Origin: Ensifer sp. MPMI2T
GTDB lineage: Bacteria > Pseudomonadota > Alphaproteobacteria > Rhizobiales > Rhizobiaceae
Length of the DNA stretch: 36,455 nucleotides
Reading direction: 5' to 3'
NCBI RefSeq assembly: GCF_004827385.1
Contig: NZ_SRXN01000052.1
Span: forward strand, 1-36,455
A program made the position numbers and the translations under genes. Within the stretch, counting starts at the first letter, position 1; every line of letters begins with the position of its first letter. Below are positions 33,489-36,455 of this stretch, piece after piece. The notes below the pieces were generated by a model, which worked only from the letters and a program-made list of their open reading frames with translations, was not told where the DNA came from and did not search any database.

Positions 33489-34979
33489 ATGAGCATCATC
33501 ACCAAAGCCGCCTGCGTCGGCGGCGGCGTCATCGGCGGGGCCTGGGCGGCGCGTTTCGCGCTTGCCGGCATCGACGTCAACATCTTCGACCCGCATCCGG
33601 AAGCCGAGCGCATCATCGGCGAGGTCATGGCCAATGCCGAGAAGGCCTATGGCATGCTGACCATGGCGCCGCTGCCGCCGCGCGGCAAACTCACCTTCTG
33701 CAAAAGCATTGAGCAGGCGGTCGAAGGCGTTGACTGGATTCAGGAAAGCGTTCCGGAGCGGCTGGAGCTGAAGCGCGGCGTCATCACCGAGATCGACGCC
33801 TTTGCCCGCCCCGACGCGCTCATCGGCTCTTCGACCTCGGGCCTTCTGCCCTCGGACCTGCAGGCCGACATGAAATACCCCGAACGCATGTTCGTGGCGC
33901 ATCCCTATAACCCAGTCTACCTGCTGCCGCTGGTCGAGCTCGTCGGAGGCAAGAGAACATCGGCGGCGACAATCAAGCGGGCCGAGGAAGGCGTTGCCGA
34001 AATCGGTATGAAGGGCGTCGTCATCGCCAAGGAGATCGAGGCCTTCGTCGGTGACCGCCTGCTCGAAGCGCTCTGGCGCGAAGCTCTCTGGCTGATCCAG
34101 GACGACATCTGCGACACCGAAACGCTCGACAATGTCATGCGCTATTCCTTCGGCATGCGCTGGGCGCAGATGGGCCTGTTCGAGACCTATCGCATCGCCG
34201 GCGGCGAGGCGGGCATGCGCCACTTCCTCGCCCAGTTCGGCCCCTGTCTTAAATGGCCCTGGACCAAATTCACCGATGTCGTCGACCTCGACGATGCGCT
34301 CGTCGAAAAGATCGGCGCGCAGTCGGACGCCCAAGCTGCCGGCCGCTCGATCCGCGAACTCGAACGCATCCGCGACGAAAACCTCGTCGGCATCATGCAT
34401 GCGCTGAAAGCCGGCAATGGCGGCGAAGGCTGGGGCGCTGGCAAGCTGCTTGCAGATTTCGAAAAGCGCCTTTGGGCGAAGGGCGGCAATCAGGCGAAAA
34501 CCTTTGATGCCTCCGGCCCGCTGCGCCTCGTCGAGACCAAGGTCAACGCCGCCTGGGTCGACTACAACGGTCACATGACCGAGCACCGCTACCTGCAGCT
34601 TTTCGGCGACACTTCCGATGCGCTGCTCAGGCTGATCGGCGTCGATTTCGCCTATGTCGAAGCCGGCCATAGCTACTACACCGTCGAAACCCATATCCGC
34701 CATCTTGGCGAGGCAAAGCTCGGCCAGGCGCTCTACACCACGCTCCAGCTTCTCGCCTTGGACGAGAAGCGGATCCACTTCTTCACCAAGATCCACGATG
34801 CGGTGTCCGGTGACGTGATCGCGACTGCGGAGCAAATGATGCTCCACGTCGACGCAAAGGCCGGCAAGTCTGTGCCGGCGCCGGCGGACGTCATCGCCAA
34901 GCTGAAGCCGATCGCGGAAGTACATGCGAAGCTCGATGCGCCGGAAGGTGCGGGGCGGCACGTGGGGCAGAAGCGTTGA
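33489..34979 (+). CDS. lcdH: L-carnitine dehydrogenase fused to betainyl-CoA thioesterase
   Basis: A 496-residue two-domain fusion. Residues 1-320 are a 3-hydroxyacyl-CoA dehydrogenase-type NAD enzyme: GGGVIGGAW (11-19), WIQESVPERLELK, and the catalytic-histidine stretch VAHPYNPVYLLPLVELVGG. From about residue 345 a hotdog thioesterase of the 4HBT type follows, with the active-site stretch DYNGHM (D358-M363). The first part oxidises L-carnitine to 3-dehydrocarnitine. The second hydrolyses betainyl-CoA formed by the neighbouring BKACE to glycine betaine and CoA. Rhizobial carnitine dehydrogenases with this extra domain are known. Start at ATG 33489 after GAGGAGAGGG. Confidence 0.92.
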   Translation: MSIITKAACVGGGVIGGAWAARFALAGIDVNIFDPHPEAERIIGEVMANAEKAYGMLTMAPLPPRGKLTFCKSIEQAVEGVDWIQESVPERLELKRGVITEIDAFARPDALIGSSTSGLLPSDLQADMKYPERMFVAHPYNPVYLLPLVELVGGKRTSAATIKRAEEGVAEIGMKGVVIAKEIEAFVGDRLLEALWREALWLIQDDICDTETLDNVMRYSFGMRWAQMGLFETYRIAGGEAGMRHFLAQFGPCLKWPWTKFTDVVDLDDALVEKIGAQSDAQAAGRSIRELERIRDENLVGIMHALKAGNGGEGWGAGKLLADFEKRLWAKGGNQAKTFDASGPLRLVETKVNAAWVDYNGHMTEHRYLQLFGDTSDALLRLIGVDFAYVEAGHSYYTVETHIRHLGEAKLGQALYTTLQLLALDEKRIHFFTKIHDAVSGDVIATAEQMMLHVDAKAGKSVPAPADVIAKLKPIAEVHAKLDAPEGAGRHVGQKR

Positions 34980-34999
34980 AAGATCGACGGCCGATGATT

Positions 35000-35119
35000 G
35001 CCCCTCATCCGGCTGCCGCCACCTTCTCCCCGTTCTGACGGTGAGAAGGCAGATGCCGCAGCCGTCGTGCACCAAAGTCCCCTCTCCCCGCGCGCGGGGA
35101 GAGGGCTAGGGTGAGGGGC
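35000..35119. repeat. Mosaic palindromic repeat (RIME-like)
   Basis: Left end GCCCCTCATCCGGCTGCCGCCACCTTCTCCCCGTTCTGACGG-type module (spanning 35000-35041) and right end CCCCTCTCCCCGCGCGCGGGGAGAGGG followed by GTGAGGGGC. It is built from the same two modules as the repeats at 19791, 24160 and 33345, and lies between the carnitine dehydrogenase and acyl-CoA dehydrogenase genes. Confidence 0.75.
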
Positions 35120-35195
35120 GAAAAGCCAAAAAACGCCGCCGGCCGATGAGGAGATCGGCCCAGACAGGCGGACCAAAAGAATACGAGGGAGAACA

Positions 35196-36356
35196 ATGAA
35201 TTTCGCACTGACCGAAGAACAGCAGATGATCGTCGACACGGTTCGCAACTTCGTCGAGACCGAGATCTATCCGCATGAAAACGAGGTCGAGCGAACAGGC
35301 ATAGTACCGCGCGAGCTCGGCCAGGAAATTGCCCGCAAGTGCAGGGAACTCGGCTTTTTCGCCTGCAATTTCCCCGAAGACGTCGGCGGCGCCGGGCTCG
35401 ATCACCTGACCTTCACGCTCGTCGAGCGCGAACTTGGCCGCGGCTCGATGGGGCTGACCGTATTCTTCGGCCGCCCCTCGGGCATCCTGATGGCTTGCAA
35501 CGAAGAGCAGCGCGAACGCTACCTGCTGCCGGCGGTTCGAGGCGACAAATTCGATGCGCTCGCCATGACCGAGCCGGATGCCGGCTCGGACGTTCGCGGC
35601 ATGAAATGCATCGCCAGACAGGATGGCGACGACTGGATCGTCAACGGCACGAAGCACTTCATCAGCCACGCCGACATCGCCGATTTCGTCATCGTCTTCA
35701 TCGCCACCGGCGAGGAGCAGACGCCGCGCGGGCCGAAGAAGAAGATCACCTGTTTCCTGGTCGATCGCGGCACGCCGGGCTTCGAAATCCGCGAGGGCTA
35801 CAGTTCCGTCTCGCATCGCGGCTATAAGAATTGCATCCTCACCTTCGACGATTGCCGCCTGCCCTCCGCGCAGATCCTCGGCGAGGTGCACAAGGGTTTC
35901 GACATCGCCAATGAATGGCTCTATGCGACGCGGCTCACGGTTGCCGCCACCTCGGTCGGACGGGCGCGGCGCGCCTTCGACTATGCGCTTTCCTATGCCG
36001 CCGAGCGCAAGCAGTTCGGCAAGCCGATCGGTGCCAATCAGGGCGTTTCCTTCAAGCTTGCCGACATGATCACCGAGATCGACGCGGCCGACCTGCTGAC
36101 GCTGTCGGCCGCCTGGCGGCTCGACCAGGGCCTGCCGTCGAACCGCGAGATCGCTTCGGCCAAGGTCTACGCGACGGAAATGCTCGCCCGCGTCACTGAC
36201 GAGGCGATCCAGATCTATGGTGGCATGGGGCTGATGGACGACCTGCCGCTCGCCCGCTTCTGGCGCGACGCCCGCGTCGAGCGCATCTGGGACGGCACCT
36301 CGGAAATCCAGCGGCATATCATCAGCCGCGATCTTTTGCGGCCGCTGGGGGCTTGA
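35196..36356 (+). CDS. Acyl-CoA dehydrogenase family protein
   Basis: A 386-residue flavoprotein with the standard three-part fold. FAD/substrate motif DALAMTEPDAGSDVRGM (about 127-143), the beta-domain WIVNGTKHFISHADIADF, and the C-terminal YAAERKQFGKPI, IQIYGGMGLMDDLPLARFWRDARV stretches are clear. At the catalytic-base position, where most relatives have YEGT or WEGT, this protein reads WDGTSEIQR, an Asp in place of Glu. It follows the carnitine genes after a repeat and is preceded by GAGGGAGAAC. It may act on a CoA ester in the same catabolism, or dehydrogenate a medium acyl-CoA freed from acyl-carnitines; neither can be proven. Confidence 0.88.
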   Translation: MNFALTEEQQMIVDTVRNFVETEIYPHENEVERTGIVPRELGQEIARKCRELGFFACNFPEDVGGAGLDHLTFTLVERELGRGSMGLTVFFGRPSGILMACNEEQRERYLLPAVRGDKFDALAMTEPDAGSDVRGMKCIARQDGDDWIVNGTKHFISHADIADFVIVFIATGEEQTPRGPKKKITCFLVDRGTPGFEIREGYSSVSHRGYKNCILTFDDCRLPSAQILGEVHKGFDIANEWLYATRLTVAATSVGRARRAFDYALSYAAERKQFGKPIGANQGVSFKLADMITEIDAADLLTLSAAWRLDQGLPSNREIASAKVYATEMLARVTDEAIQIYGGMGLMDDLPLARFWRDARVERIWDGTSEIQRHIISRDLLRPLGA

Positions 36357-36393
36357 GCGATGGCGTTCTTCAGCGAGCCTCAAGAGACCCCGC

Positions 36394-36424
36394 CTCACCT
36401 CCTCCCCACAAGGGGTTACCCCGC
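36394..36424. repeat. Fragment resembling the 5' palindromic repeat
   Basis: CTCCTCCCCACAAGGGGTTACCCCGCC shares CTCCCCACAAGGGG with the arm at 36-51 of the repeat at the window start. It is cut short by the window end. A reading frame from ATG 36360 stays open to the end (32 codons) through this repeat-like DNA; no protein family is recognisable. Confidence 0.3.
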
Positions 36425-36455
36425 CGCACCGTCCACACGCTTCCTTTCCCTCGGC

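Noticed and set aside
33468..35075. 535-codon open frame on the minus strand
   Set aside because: Antisense to the carnitine dehydrogenase fusion; no recognisable motif, runs through the flanking repeat.
36360..36455. Partial gene at the right end (32 codons open to the window edge)
   Set aside because: The frame runs through repeat-like DNA, has no recognisable family and is too short to judge.
1..36455. CRISPR array, tRNA or rRNA genes, insertion sequences, prophage
   Set aside because: I looked for regular spaced repeats, tRNA-like cloverleaf ends, rRNA motifs and transposase signatures and saw none; the repeats present are palindromic mosaic elements without coding capacity.

Overview
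The window looks like a replicon of a nodule-type alphaproteobacterium, most likely Rhizobiaceae and probably Sinorhizobium/Ensifer. The signs are high GC, codon use with long antisense shadow frames, mosaic palindromic intergenic repeats of the rhizobial RIME kind, a type II lumazine synthase behind an FMN riboswitch, an L-carnitine dehydrogenase fused to a thioesterase, and many TRAP/ABC importers. This placement is inference; there is no rRNA or other marker gene. The region is accessory catabolic DNA, a string of 'importer + regulator + catabolic enzymes' modules.

Layout. (1) 183-5564, minus strand: N-formylglutamate amidohydrolase-like enzyme, DctQ, DctM and DctP of a TRAP transporter, and a glutamine synthetase-like ligase, with a divergent RpiR regulator at 5676-6602. 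(2) 6793-10699, plus: a four-gene ABC importer (binding protein, two permeases, ATPase). (3) 10823-11551: FMN riboswitch and ribH2, closed by a hairpin terminator. (4) 11745-15039: AraC regulator and a TonB-dependent siderophore receptor. The receptor reading frame is broken by one missing base, and an iron-responsive TGA-N9-TCA box lies upstream. (5) 15139-16416: LtrA-family membrane protein. (6) 16490-22448: LuxR-type regulator divergent from a polyamine/opine-type ABC importer plus an SDR dehydrogenase. (7) 22467-29949, minus: a catabolic run of HAL-superfamily lyase, hydantoinase, M20 carbamoyl-amino-acid hydrolase, DUF917 protein, small TfoX-N protein and urocanase homologue, with a divergent LysR-type regulator (30084-31265). 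(8) 31350-36356: carnitine catabolism: GlxA-like AraC regulator divergent from a BKACE enzyme, carnitine dehydrogenase/thioesterase fusion and an acyl-CoA dehydrogenase.

The most interesting part is block 7. The lyase lacks the Ala-Ser-Gly tripeptide that makes the MIO cofactor of histidine ammonia-lyases. The neighbouring enzymes match, step for step, the ergothioneine breakdown route: ergothionase releases trimethylamine to give thiourocanate, followed by hydration, desulfuration of the thiohydantoin, hydantoin ring opening and carbamoyl-glutamate hydrolysis to glutamate. I therefore read this as an ergothioneine catabolic locus rather than a second hut operon. It sits beside a locus for another trimethylammonium betaine, carnitine. 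The convergent ABC importer and SDR (block 6) and the double-HTH LysR regulator are candidate new parts of that system.

Intergenic spaces are short. The only gene-free stretch above 300 bases (10700-11077) holds the FMN riboswitch. Five spaces carry palindromic mosaic repeats.
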